Below are positions 34,636 through 47,525 of a stretch of 64,000 bases of DNA, one piece after another. Made by a program: the position numbers and the translations under genes. Below the pieces are notes generated by a model. It was not told the DNA's origin. It did not search any database and worked only from the letters and a program-made list of their open reading frames with translations. How positions within the stretch are numbered: position 1 is the first letter of the stretch; every line of letters starts with the position of its first letter. The stretch lies in NCBI GenBank assembly GCA_025331445.1, contig JAIWNE010000002.1, positions 806,001 to 870,000 of the forward strand. The letters are read 5' to 3'. The DNA comes from Blakeslea trispora (Eukaryota; Mucoromycota; Mucoromycetes; Mucorales; Choanephoraceae).

Positions 34636-36292
34636 ATGATTATTCTTCGACACAATTCATTATCAACAAAGGACTTGTTCATCATAGAGAGGGTAAACAG
34701 ACAGCCATGAATCAGAGTAACATGCGAAATTAATACCTGATCTATTTCCCCCCAGAACATGCTCAAGATAGTAAAACAACCTTATCGATATTCGCTGGAT
34801 TATTCTCTACTAAACAAACAACGGGCAGAAGTGTATGGCTATATTGCAGGCATATTCAAGAAGATGGGGGTCAATAAAACTTTAGGCATTACTACGTCAG
34901 AATTCCTTGATTTCCTTATCGATGTTGAAAAAGGATATCAAGATAATCCATACCATTCATTCTATCATGCTGTCGATGTCACCATGGTTTTGTATCATTT
35001 ACTTGTTTTATATGACATGTCAAAATACCTGGACCAATTCGATCTAGCTATGCTCATGATAGCTGGCTTATGCCATGACATTGGTCATGTAAGTGAAACA
35101 GAACCTTCATTTAGCATACACAATAACATTGACCATGCATTACTTTTCTTAGCCTGGAAACAACAATCAATTCGAAACAGCCTGCGAAACAGAAAAATCA
35201 AAACGATTTAATAATCTATCTGTCCTCGAAAGCTATTCTGCTGTCCTAACGCTTGAATTGTTTGACAAGCATGATTTCTTACGAAACATTGAAACCAAAA
35301 GCAAAAAGATCTCTAAAAATAATGTCTATATGACCAAAGACAGTTTTTCCTCGGGCATTGTCAAAATGATACTAGCCACAGACATGTATTGCCATTTTAC
35401 TCTAAAAGACAATATATATGCCTTAAAAAGCAAAATCGACTCTCATCATAAAGAAGACCTAAAGCCTCTGTTCGATCAAGACCAAGACCCATACAATTAT
35501 TTTAAGGAACATTACTTTAGTAGTGAAACCCCGACCTCTACCATTAACAATGACGAAAAGGCAGATCTCAATCAAGAGCAAAGACAAATGATGTGTAACA
35601 TTCTCATTCATGCCGCCGACATCAGTAATCCATGTAGACCTTGGAATGTTTACCAACAACTGTCTCGACTTGTCTGTCTAGAATTCTTTCGTCAGGGAGA
35701 TGCGGAGCGTAAACTCGATCTGCCTGTATCACCACAAATGGATAGAAACAAAGCAAATCCTTCAAAAATTAACGTTGGATTTATCGATTTCATTGTGCGC
35801 CCCTATTTTGAAGCTCTCTGTCAGCTGTTTCCAAAGACAGAAGAATTAATAGATCGATGCGATCAAAACCGAGAAGAATGGGTTCAGCTCTCTTGGGAAA
35901 AAGCACCTGATCCTAATGATACCAGTATACCTAGCGCCAAAGAAAGTTTGGGTGGCGATATTGAAGAAGAAATGAAACAGATGACAGTAGCTCCCGGTAG
36001 TGTCAATATACCGCCATCTGTGGAGCAAGACGTTAAACAGCGCATCATGTCCATGAACAGAAGTGTCAGTTTCAACCATCAAGAATTTGCAGAAAAATGC
36101 AGAGATTGGTTACTGACGCCTACAAAAGAAGAGACAGAAGAACATAGGCGAAAAAGCGAAGACATCACTACACTCTTACATCGTCGTTCTAGTACAAACT
36201 TCAGAAGGAAGAACAAGAGATACAATAGTCGCCGAAAGAGTGAAGATGCTTGCCAATATTTAAGTAAAACGAATTTAACGGCAACTACCTAA
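34636..36292 (+). CDS. 3',5'-cyclic nucleotide phosphodiesterase (class I)
   Basis: Hydrolyses cAMP and ends PKA signalling. Exons 34636-34692, 34756-35088, 35153-36292, all phase 0; 509 aa. The catalytic domain has the metal-binding residues in order: YHSFYHAVDVTMVLYH, LCHDIGHPGNNNQFE (HD motif, formed across the last intron), NILIHAADISNP, and FRQGDAERKLDLPVSPQMDR with the Gln/Asp features of the family. The region IDFIVRPYFEALCQLFP closes the domain. The N-terminal regulatory region is very short (about 40 residues before the domain). The last 60 residues are basic and contain three R-R-x-S sites (RRKS, RRSS, RRKS at 36146-36241), consensus targets of PKA. Feedback phosphorylation is inference. 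Confidence 0.93.
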
Positions 36293-36582
36293 ATTATTGT
36301 GTATTGTATATATATTTATATAGATAAATATTGTAAATATGAATGTATTAAAAGATTATTATTATTATTTAAGAAACTAATATCTGTATTCTAATTTACC
36401 GTGATACATTTGACTCGATCATTAAAGTCTAATTTGTTTCATCACAACAACAAGCTCCTTGGATTATGTATTTCAATCACACTATTCCCTCCAAAGAAAA
36501 AGCATAATTACACAACAGCTTAAAAATCATTCCAGGTCATTTCCTTTCTTTTTTCTTTCTTCTTTTCTTTTGTTTCAGAAAA
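36293..36582. other. Short intergenic gap
   Basis: AT-rich with a probable polyadenylation region for the phosphodiesterase (attattattattt at 36355-36370). A pyrimidine tract ending in cag at 36570-36579 precedes the next ATG and could be a splice acceptor. Confidence 0.4.
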
Positions 36583-37515
36583 ATGTCAGTGTCATTGATT
36601 CGATCATTTGCAGGAACCACATTATTCACATCGCATGCACCATCCCAGATCTGCTCTATTACCTATGTACTCATCATCTCAAATATACCAGCAATCATCT
36701 GGATGGCTATGTTAGTATTCTATGTACTTTTTGAACAAAACAAGAGTACAATGACAGAATCAAGACCTGGACCAGAATCAAATCATTGCAAGAAATTGGA
36801 AGATGTGTCATTTGATTTTGAGTGCCTTTTTGATTTCCCTCCATGTCCAACCACTATGCCTCAAATCGATAGGGATACATATTTCAAAAGTTCCAGCATC
36901 CAATCAAAATGCAATATAAATCATTCATCAGTTTCTGAGTTAAAGAAAACAGCAATACCCTCAAGGCTTGTTGAGCCACCAGACACCCTCCCATCAAGCC
37001 AGATTGTTCTTGAATACACAAATCCAAAGAAACAAAACACAAAAGAATCAAAGCCGAAAGTGTCACATACTGTAAACAGGGAGGGTGCATTTCCTGTCCC
37101 CGATTTCATTGTTGACAATGAATCACGCGCAGTAAAAACAAGGAGCAAGATGCGTGTGAAAGAACTACCCCTTGTGAAGCAAAGCTTTTTAGGCATCGAT
37201 ATTGAAGAGCTGTTACTGATGCAACCGATGCCATCTATACCCTCAAGGATGCCAAAGCCTAAACATGAATTGTTTAGAGGCAAGCTGCATAAGGCAATCA
37301 CTCGAATCAAGAAAAGCCGTCCTTTGGATGATACAAAAGAAACAAGCCTATTAAGCAATATACCAATCAATAATAACCCATCTTTATCTCACCCGAATCG
37401 GGCACCTTTTTTGTCCGGTTCAGGATTTTTTCAAATAGTTGACTGTGGTCCCCTTCTATCCAAACCATCTATCTCAGAGTTGTATGTAAAATCATGTAGA
37501 AAAAACGATAAATAA
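36583..37515 (+). CDS. Uncharacterised protein with one N-terminal membrane span
   Basis: A 310-codon uninterrupted frame, long for this AT-rich window and with balanced composition, so I take it as real. Residues 25-52 (CSITYVLIISNIPAIIWMAM, then LVFYVLF) form one hydrophobic span; the rest is hydrophilic, Pro/Ser/Lys-rich, with no catalytic motif I recognise. Two basic patches (KTRSKMRVK; KLHKAITRIKKSRP) and a short hydrophobic/acidic motif (LGIDIEELLLMQPMP) stand out. The ATG follows a polypyrimidine-cag sequence, so an upstream exon is possible and the true start is uncertain. Function unknown. Confidence 0.55.
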   Translation: MSVSLIRSFAGTTLFTSHAPSQICSITYVLIISNIPAIIWMAMLVFYVLFEQNKSTMTESRPGPESNHCKKLEDVSFDFECLFDFPPCPTTMPQIDRDTYFKSSSIQSKCNINHSSVSELKKTAIPSRLVEPPDTLPSSQIVLEYTNPKKQNTKESKPKVSHTVNREGAFPVPDFIVDNESRAVKTRSKMRVKELPLVKQSFLGIDIEELLLMQPMPSIPSRMPKPKHELFRGKLHKAITRIKKSRPLDDTKETSLLSNIPINNNPSLSHPNRAPFLSGSGFFQIVDCGPLLSKPSISELYVKSCRKNDK

Positions 37516-38366
37516 ATGATAGTCCTTTCAAATTGTGTGTTCAATTTGATTGGATTTAACATTTTACTTTTTCTGAGAAAGAAGTGCAAATGCGCATTGG
37601 TCTATCAGCTTTGAGATGATTCATCTTGAGATCACTTCCTTAAAGACATTCAACAAGCTCTGCTCCCCCCTATCAAATCGTTCATGCTGTCTTCTTGGTA
37701 TATAAAAAAAAGAATACACATGTGCTATTCACGATGTATCAAATATACTTTCTGTTAATGACAGTTGCATAAATTAAACTCGCGATCTAACAGACCTGCT
37801 AGCACAAAGCAAAACAACATTGATGTATTTCGAATCTAAATTTGTACTACGTAACACAGACAATAATGATCAAACTGCAGGATCAAAATTGTGCTTGCTT
37901 TCGGAAGGTGCCCAACAACACTGTGCATTGTATTATGTTTCCTTCTTAATTGCCGTACAAGACACAATGAGAGTATGTGTGCCCTTGTTGAATCGAGGTA
38001 GCTTATTGGCTCTCAAAACCACATATATTTTTGCTAGTGCTGTAACAAAGCACCAACAAGATGTCAGGTTCTTAAACTAGTCTAGCAAGAATTAAGGATG
38101 CTAACAGGTGCCTCTTCTTGCCTCAGGGCAAGAGAAAGGTGATTGCCTAAACCAGTACTCCCTAAACTGCGATTATATCGCACACAACCAACTGTTCAAT
38201 ATTAGACGTGGCTTAGACCTTGATAACACAAATGCAAAAGCCTTGTGTATCAAAAGGAAAAGTGATATGCAAATCATTACAAAGGAAAAGAAACTGCGGC
38301 TATTTCAAACAATTTAAAACAAACTTGAATGTATTGTCTCTTTTTCTTCCTTTCTATACATATATC
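37516..38366. other. Intergenic region, weak open frames only
   Basis: A plus frame with ATG at 37823 runs 85 codons (ends 38080), and another open stretch covers 38108-38317. Neither has a recognisable domain, and no splice pair joins them convincingly. Possibly the 5' leader of the F-box gene. Confidence 0.35.
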
Positions 38367-40067
38367 ATGCCTCGTACTATACCACATGCAGTACTTGAAA
38401 GAATAGGCACCTTTCTTTCAAAAGAAGAATATCTACAGCTTATACTTGTCAATCATCTATTTTATTATATCTATATCAAGTTCTTACTAAATCATGTTAG
38501 AATCGATACATGGGATCAACTAGAACAATTCATGGATCAAGTAAACAATCATCGTTATGTTCATCATCTAGAGGTACATTTGAATGAACTGCATGGAAGC
38601 GACCTAAAGAAGATGAGGCAATCACTTCCCCACTTGAAATCAATCCGATTTGATTTAACTTGCAGCGATCAAGCTTCCTTTGAGCTGTTTCATTCTCTTC
38701 GTTACCTTTATTCAATCACACTTGATGCACTACCAAAGAGTATCTATACCATCACTGACCTATCTTTCCCATGCCAGCTAAGACGATTGGCAGTCAATAT
38801 TGGATCTGCTCTAAAAGTCAGCAGAGAGCTACTGGAACATATCCTCACTGAATGTCCTTCCCTAGAAAGTATGTCTATCAAGGGCAACAATGGCATAGCA
38901 CCTGAAGATGAACAACAGAATTTGTCTGTATCAGCGCATGGTATCATCAAGCTGGAGCTAAGCGCATGTCATGGTTTAGGCGATACTTGTTCTTGGCTTA
39001 CTTATATAGCTAATAGATACCCAAAGATAACCTCACTCAAACTGGTGCATGCTTCAGATCCCTTTGATCATGTTCAATGGACACATGCAGACAAAGAAGA
39101 AATGTCTACTACATTTTATAATTGGTTTCTTTCAAGATGTTCCCTTCTCCATCATCTAGAGACAGAAAACATCATGCTTGACAAAGCTTTCTTTCAAAGA
39201 CTAAGAAAGCAACGAGATATTTCTGTCGAAACCACGATGAGTAACATCGGAATGACGAGTGCTTTTCTGGATGCTTGTCAACTTGATTGGACAGATTTTT
39301 CAGCCATGACAAAACTAGACATCTGCTTCTTTAAAAGCTCTGTCAAACAAGGGACGATCCAAACCATCAGCAAGGCATGTCCGCATTTGACACAACTGGT
39401 CTTGAAAAGAAAAGAGGTGTGTAGGACAGGCACTTTGTGGATCAATACACTGCTGGACTGTTTTCCAGATCTGAAAAGCCTTCGTCTAGAAAAAATCAAT
39501 CTATCGATAAGCCAAAATGTATGGATAAAGGATAATGTATCATGGCACCCACTTGAAGAATTCCATTTGGAGGACTGTACCTTGTCAAATGGCTTCTTTC
39601 ATTCCATATCAACACGGTGCCCTGAACTCAAGCATTTGATCCTTAGAGAAGCAAGATTTGAATACCACCATTATAAGGGCCATCTTGATTTACCACAGCA
39701 GAGTTTACAGACTGTCACCATTGAGCGTCCTCATGTGCTTAACCTGGATCAAGTCATCCGTCTGTTCCACATCAAATCTGAGACAAGATCTGCATGGTAT
39801 TATATGCGCAAGTATAGGCGACAGCATCAAACTTCATTGGTCGTGGCTGATAGATTTGTGCAACTAGATGAAACAAACACTGCACTCTTGGATACTCTAT
39901 TGAGTCAACATCCTTCATCATGGAAAGATGTGATAACAAATGCTTATATGCACACGTCTAATTTACTTGAAGGTATACATATACCTAAAGCATTAGCATC
40001 AGGCTATTTTGAAATTACATGCCAATCTATTGGCACTCTCTGTTTAAATGATAAACGTGTCTTTTGA
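38367..40067 (+). CDS. F-box protein with leucine-rich-repeat-like region
   Basis: Intronless, 566 aa from the ATG at 38367 (MPRTIPHAVLERIGTFLS). The frame is open upstream to 38220, but that part is low-quality leader sequence. The first 45 residues fit an F-box: IPHAVLERIGTFLSKEEYLQ, LILVNHLFYYIYIKFL. The remainder has irregular LRR-like units: LPHLKSIRFDLT, CPSLESMSIKGN, IIKLELSACHGLGD, YPKITSLKLVHA, CPHLTQLVLKRK, FPDLKSLRLEKI, CPELKHLILREA. Such proteins recruit substrates to SCF ubiquitin ligases through Skp1. F-box/LRR genes of this type form large, fast-changing families in Mucorales. The substrate is unknown. Confidence 0.8.
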   Translation: MPRTIPHAVLERIGTFLSKEEYLQLILVNHLFYYIYIKFLLNHVRIDTWDQLEQFMDQVNNHRYVHHLEVHLNELHGSDLKKMRQSLPHLKSIRFDLTCSDQASFELFHSLRYLYSITLDALPKSIYTITDLSFPCQLRRLAVNIGSALKVSRELLEHILTECPSLESMSIKGNNGIAPEDEQQNLSVSAHGIIKLELSACHGLGDTCSWLTYIANRYPKITSLKLVHASDPFDHVQWTHADKEEMSTTFYNWFLSRCSLLHHLETENIMLDKAFFQRLRKQRDISVETTMSNIGMTSAFLDACQLDWTDFSAMTKLDICFFKSSVKQGTIQTISKACPHLTQLVLKRKEVCRTGTLWINTLLDCFPDLKSLRLEKINLSISQNVWIKDNVSWHPLEEFHLEDCTLSNGFFHSISTRCPELKHLILREARFEYHHYKGHLDLPQQSLQTVTIERPHVLNLDQVIRLFHIKSETRSAWYYMRKYRRQHQTSLVVADRFVQLDETNTALLDTLLSQHPSSWKDVITNAYMHTSNLLEGIHIPKALASGYFEITCQSIGTLCLNDKRVF

Positions 40068-40207
40068 ATCTCATATTGAAGCTCAGTACATAAAATGTAT
40101 TTCAGAAAAAATGTTGGTAACTTTTTCCATACCTCTTTCTTTTCTTTTCTTTTTTGTATATATTAGACATTATAGAGCGGGAGTGAGCGTGTGAGAGAGA
40201 GAAAATC

Positions 40208-41615
40208 ATGGACCAGATCATTAGTTTAGTGGGCTCTATCATTCCTTTCAAAGGGGAGCATACGACTCTTTTTATATCTATTACACTATCTATTCTTGCT
40301 GGATGCTTTACTTTTACAGCACTACCAAAACTTCGCGATACCTTTATTAAAGCTAATCTTTCAGGTCGAGATCTACTCAAGGTAGACAAGCCCTTGTTGT
40401 AAGTGAAGCCTTTCTTTGAGAGAGATAGAAAGAAAAATAACCATGCTTACGGTTCTATTTAGGCCTGAAACGATGGGTTTACCAGCTGCCATAATTTATC
40501 TCATCACTTTATTTCTATTTATGCCATTTCCATTCATCAATTGGTTTGAAGGTGCAAACCTGGTGCATGAAGATCAACCTGAACTAGACACTTTTCCTTA
40601 TAGCAAAGTAAGTGGATATGTTGATGAGTAAAGATGTGATTTGATAATAAAGAAAGAAAAAAAGCTAGGCGAGATTTTAGCTGCTATTTTAGCTATTCAA
40701 TCCATGATTTTACTTGGTTTTGCAGACGATGTACTGGATGTTCGATGGCGATATAAGATATGGTTTCCTGTGATTGCAGGTGTTCCATTGATGATTTTCT
40801 ATTACACAAACATGGGAGTTACCTATGTTATGTTACCTTTGCAGTTAAGACCTTATTTAGGTGACTTGGTCGATCTGGGTCCATTCTATTATGTCTATAT
40901 GGGCATGTTAATCATCTTTTGTACGCACAGTATCAACATATTAGCTGGCATCAATGGGATTGAAGCAGGACAGTCTCTTGTGATTGGTCTGTCTGTGATT
41001 GTGAATGATCTACTGTACATCTTTGACAATCCTGACCGGGCAAGTGCAGAGGCTCATTTGTTTAGTCTTTATTTTATGATACCATTTGTGGGTATTACAG
41101 CTGCCTTGTTGCGACACAACTGGTTTCCTGCTCGATTGTTTGTTGGTGACACATTTTGTTATTTCTCAGGCATGACATTGGCTGTGGTGGGCATCATGGC
41201 TCATTTCTCAAAGACGCTTTTGTTGTTCTTTATGCCTCAGATATTTAATTTTCTGTACTCATGTCCTCAGTTGTTTCGTCTAGTGGAATGTCCTCGTCAT
41301 CGAATGCCTCGATTTAATCATGAGACTGGCTTGCTGGAATGCTCAACTGTCAAGCCGAATGACAAGAAGCCCATGAAGTGGCCTGGAAAGGTTGCATTGC
41401 GATTGTTACACACATTGGGTCTTGTAAAAGTGTTTGCCTATGATGAACAAGGTCAGATTGCCGAATGCAATAATCTGACACTATTGAATCTAGTACTGGC
41501 TCATATGGGTCCTACCTCGGAACGAAACACGACCATTGCCGTCCTTTGTATTCAAGTGTGTGCTAGTTTACTTGCATTCTTTATACGTTATAAACTCGTT
41601 CATTTTGTATATTAA
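40208..41615 (+). CDS. ALG7: UDP-GlcNAc:dolichyl-phosphate GlcNAc-1-phosphate transferase
   Basis: First step of dolichol-linked N-glycan assembly at the ER membrane and the target of tunicamycin. Exons 40208-40398, 40463-40607, 40665-41615; 1287 nt, 428 aa. Family motifs seen: PETMGLPAAI near the start, LLGFADDVLDVRWRYK (the DDxxD catalytic/metal site), HSINILAGINGIEAGQSL (NAGxNG-like substrate site) and RHNWFPARLFVGDTFCYFSG (GDT loop). About ten hydrophobic spans are spread through the protein. The C-terminal loop contains PRFNHETGLLECS. Only 82 bp separate its stop from the SDC1 start codon. Confidence 0.95.
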
Positions 41616-41697
41616 AAAAAAAAAAGAAAGGTCCATCTGAGCTTATATTAGAAAAAAGGGAGTTTTTTTTTTTCTTTATTTTCTTTTTCTTTACACC

Positions 41698-42177
41698 ATG
41701 TCTAATCAACTACCAACACTGTAACTATCGATCTGACTTTGTCGAGCGGTCTTCTCCAAACTGATCTTTAGCTTTCTTCAACTAGTGAAAATGAAACCAA
41801 TATTTATTCTGCTACAAACACTTTAGAAACAAACAACATGAACCATATTAAACAAGAGGTTAGCGAGTGAGCCAAATAAAGAAGCTCAGTTCCTTCCTTA
41901 TCTGAATTGTACTAGGAAACACTATTCAGTCAATCGATAACCAGTCATTCAAAAGAGCAGAAGCCTGTTGTTGATCATAATTCCCCACCACGTTCTTATC
42001 TTGATTCTACAGTGGTGCCTACTTTATTAGAAGGCATGAAATTACTTGTCACAGAACGGTATGTTAAACAGACTTGTCTAATACCTGTTGACTCATTTTT
42101 CGTATAGCCCTAGTGATCCACTTGCTTATTTGGGTCATTTCTTATTATCACGCTCAGATCAAGAAAAAAAACAATAA
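41698..42177 (+). CDS. SDC1: COMPASS subunit SDC1 / DPY30 homologue
   Basis: Too split for simple ORF finding. Exons 41698-41720, 41786-41858, 41916-42058, 42108-42177 give 309 nt, 102 aa. The N-terminal half is disordered (Asn/Thr/Ser/Gln-rich). The C-terminal half is a clear Dpy-30 motif: PPRSYLDSTVVPTLLEGM followed by KLLVTERPSDPLAYLGHFLL. This motif forms the two-helix dimerisation module that binds the Ash2/Bre2 subunit and supports H3K4 methylation by SET1. All splice borders are GT-AG with consistent phase. A SET1-like gene lies on the same contig at 14035-15453. Confidence 0.88.
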
Positions 42178-43384
42178 AGAATGTAACATTTTCAAAAGAA
42201 TAATCAACATAAAAAAAAAAGCATGCATAATGCTTGATTTTGTGTTATGATCATGATCATTGTTGCTTTGAACCGCCCCCAAAAAAAAAGTCAATTATGC
42301 TGTCAGATTCAACAACACGTATGTTGTTTGACCTAATTATGACTTGTATTAAAAAAAGAAAAGAAATAGTGATAACCTGATTCTTGTCATTACATTGGCT
42401 CTCTGTTTCAACATTTACTCCCCCCCCCCAACACTTGTAAGAATACACGACTCTCTACAAACTTGACTGCCTACAACACTCCAAGACATCCCCGCCTTCT
42501 CCACTCGCATACCTAGGGCAAAGACTCCTTCCTTAGTTCCCTTCTCCCTCGCCTACCAATTTTTTGACATTTAGCCCACTCATCTAGCCATTCCTTTTAA
42601 CCTTCTATTCCAGAAAGGCTTTTAAGATTCTCTCTTTCATGTCGATCTATCCCGGGCAATTTAGTCTTATTAGACTGTTTGCTCAATGGGGCTTTTTTTT
42701 TTTGTAAATAACAAGGTTTTTTTTTATAGCTTGAATACCCTTCACCGAGGAAGCAAAACAGTATGCATGGAAACTACTTGAGTTGAGATTGATCTTTTAA
42801 TTGTTGTTAAAGACACCAATTATAAGAAATCATCAGTGCACACACAAAAAAAAAGGAGAAGCAGTTGCCACAAACACTATGATGCCGATGACAAGGATAA
42901 TTGGCAACTATTGCGTTTTTACTTTGAATCCTTGCTCATTTTGTAAACGCAGCCTTTCTTTACTATTGTTGGTTTATTACACATAAAAAAAACAAATAGA
43001 TAAATAGAGTGAATATAGGTTCCAGTATGCACCAAGAAAAATGAAGAAATTCATCAAATTTGAATGTCTATTTGAAATAGGCTCGGGATAGAGAAATCAG
43101 TCCGGGAAAGGAAATTCGGGTGAACCTATCAATAGTAATAAGCGATGAACCTGAAATTTGTATTTCTTTTCTTCTCTCTCTCTCTCTCTCTCTCTCTTTT
43201 TCTTCCTTTTCTTCCTCTCTTATTATACCACCTATTACCCTCTATCTCTCTCCTTTCCTTCTCCACTTTAGAACATATCCATTTTATCAACAACCTAATA
43301 TACATTCACTTACAGTAAGTAAAGAGAAAAAAAAAGAAAGCTATAATGAACAGGCTTTGATTCTTCTTCTTTTATGATTAGAAA
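42178..43384. other. Intergenic region, no gene seen
   Basis: It has poly-C (42420-42429), poly-A/T runs and, at 43173-43198, a (CT)n microsatellite within a pyrimidine-rich leader that runs almost to the next start codon. Confidence 0.5.
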
Positions 43385-43725
43385 ATGGGATTATTCGATA
43401 AAATCAAATCAGGCGTGGAAGTATGGAAGATTGAAAAATACACAAAACGTAGACCTGTCAACTCACCCGACTTTGAACAAAAAGGTATTCCTATAGCAAC
43501 ATGGAATTTCATAGTTTGCTGATAGTTATGTGGGATATGATAGACCGAGAATTTTATCGTCAAAATTATAAAGATGGTGTCTACCTTCATCAACAAGCAG
43601 AATCCAATAGTCCAGCCAATGGTGTCATTACTTCTATCAGTCGAAAGACAACACTGTTAAGAACGAAAAGTGAAAAGATAATGCGATCCTCAGAAAATTA
43701 TAACAATAACATTCAAGCTCGATAG
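43385..43725 (+). CDS. Small uncharacterised protein (93 aa)
   Basis: Two exons, 43385-43484 and 43544-43725, join in frame (FEQK to DREFYRQNYKDG). The product starts MGLFDKIKSGVEVWKIEKYT, which could form an amphipathic N-terminal helix, and is basic and hydrophilic throughout (HQQAESNSPANGVITSISRK). A CT-rich leader before the ATG, a clean intron and non-simple composition favour a real gene. No family recognised. Confidence 0.55.
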
Positions 43726-45148
43726 AAGAAGAAAAAAATTATTTATTGATTAAAAAGAGAATTAATAAACGTGCCTGTAACCTACAATCAAACCTATAGA
43801 ATTTGGCGTTTCCGAAAAAAGAGATGGCGGAATCTAAAAAAGGAAATAGCCAAAGTAAAAGAAAAAAAAAAAAGGGGGAGAACTAGCTCTTTTTGTTCTT
43901 TACTTTAAAGAATTTAGAAGGTGAAGACAATCGAATTCAAAGAGGTTGGAAATCAGATTGTTATTGGCATTAAGAGAGAGTGACTATTTTCTTTCTGTTG
44001 GTGAAGTAAAATATCACTATCTGGGTCATAACAAAACTAGTTTAAAGAGAGAAAAATAAATAAATAAAGAGCTTCAATACGTATTAGTAAAAAAAAACAA
44101 GATTTTTTCTCGAGTCAAAACTGTTTGTACTATGTGAGAGGCTTGATACAGTCAGGTTTGATCATCTCTCTCCCACACCTACATACATAATAAAAATGCT
44201 GTCTGCCAAGACTAATCTCTTTTTATTAACATTTGATGTGTGTACCTTTTTTTTTTGTGGTACAGACACTATCTAGCTCTCTCTCTCTTTACTGCTAACA
44301 AAGTCTGATAAATTACTGACCATTAAACCAGTTATTAAAACCCTTCATACTGATTCATTAAGAAAAAGCCAGAGGTCTGAATATGTTGAAGAACAATAAA
44401 AAAAGTTTTTTCTTGCTTAGTTCAGAAGGAAGGCTGCATTTAGTTAAATCCCCAACACAATAAAGTGTAAGACATAAGAATTGCAAATCATCATGCTTAA
44501 AAAACTTTTTTATAGTTTAATCACTTGGAGATGACTATGCAAATTTCGTCTATTCGTTCTTGCAGCCCTAGACTAGAAGAGGGAATGTGCTGAAATTTGC
44601 GCCAAAACCACTGATTTCCTAATTTGGTTAAAAAATGAGGCTTTTTGAAACCAAAAATTAGTCCGGTCCGGACATGAAATGTTCGGCATATGCTCGACTC
44701 GAAAAGATCTCCATGTCCGACCTCTATCACAAAAGAAGATCATTTGAATTTATCTGTCAAACCAAGAGGGTCTTGTTCAGCACAAGGATGGAATGTCAAT
44801 ATAAACTATGTATGGGGGTACAGAATAGGATCTGTGTCTGATTTACTTGTATATCAAATATTACATTGTATATATCCTATACTATACAATACACTTTGCC
44901 CTTACCATAAAATTATGGCCTTTACTGACAAGAAGAGAAAGAGTGAGATAATCATAGCAAGGCTATATATGTATCTGTACCTTTCTCTCTCTCTTCTTTT
45001 TTATCTTTGTTTTGCGATAGTTGTAAAACATCTTTAAGTTTAAAGAAAAGAAGCACGCATGAAAGTGAGCTCAAACTCCGAACCATTTTTATTTATGCAA
45101 GCTTTTTTTTTTTTCTTTCTTTTTTTCTGAAAACGAATTGTTTTTAAT
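43726..45148. other. Intergenic region, no gene seen
   Basis: 1.4 kb with poly-A/T and GA/CT runs; the sequence before the DED1 start is T-rich (45099-45126). Open frames such as 44690-45037 have no motif and start inside low-complexity DNA. Confidence 0.5.
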
Positions 45149-47147
<1,999 letters not shown>

Positions 47148-47525
47148 GAAAAAAAAAAGAGAGAGAGAGAGAAATGATTGATAGTTTTGTCTGTATGGTA
47201 TTCATTGACTCTTTCTTAAACAATAGTTATACACCTTCTCCTTATGCAAGTAAACAAAGCAAGACAAGTTGGTTTTAAGAGACTTGCTTATACAAATGCA
47301 CTTCTTCTGTCCTTTCCTCTCTCTCTCACTCTATTCATTCATATAAAAAAGAAAGAAAAAAAGGGGGAATAGGGGGGGGGGAGGGGAAAGGTCATCATTT
47401 TTGTCTACACGCTCCCTTTTTCTCCTTTTTTTTATTATTGTTTCCAATTATACACACCATATAAATGTTTTTCATAATTTTTTATATGTATAGCTTTTTC
47501 TTTTTTTTTCTTCTTTACTCTCATC
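47148..47525. other. Convergent 3' intergenic region
   Basis: 378 bp between the DED1 and eIF2-gamma stop codons, with GA-rich, G-rich (47368-47385) and poly-T segments. No gene; it must hold both polyadenylation sites. Confidence 0.5.
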
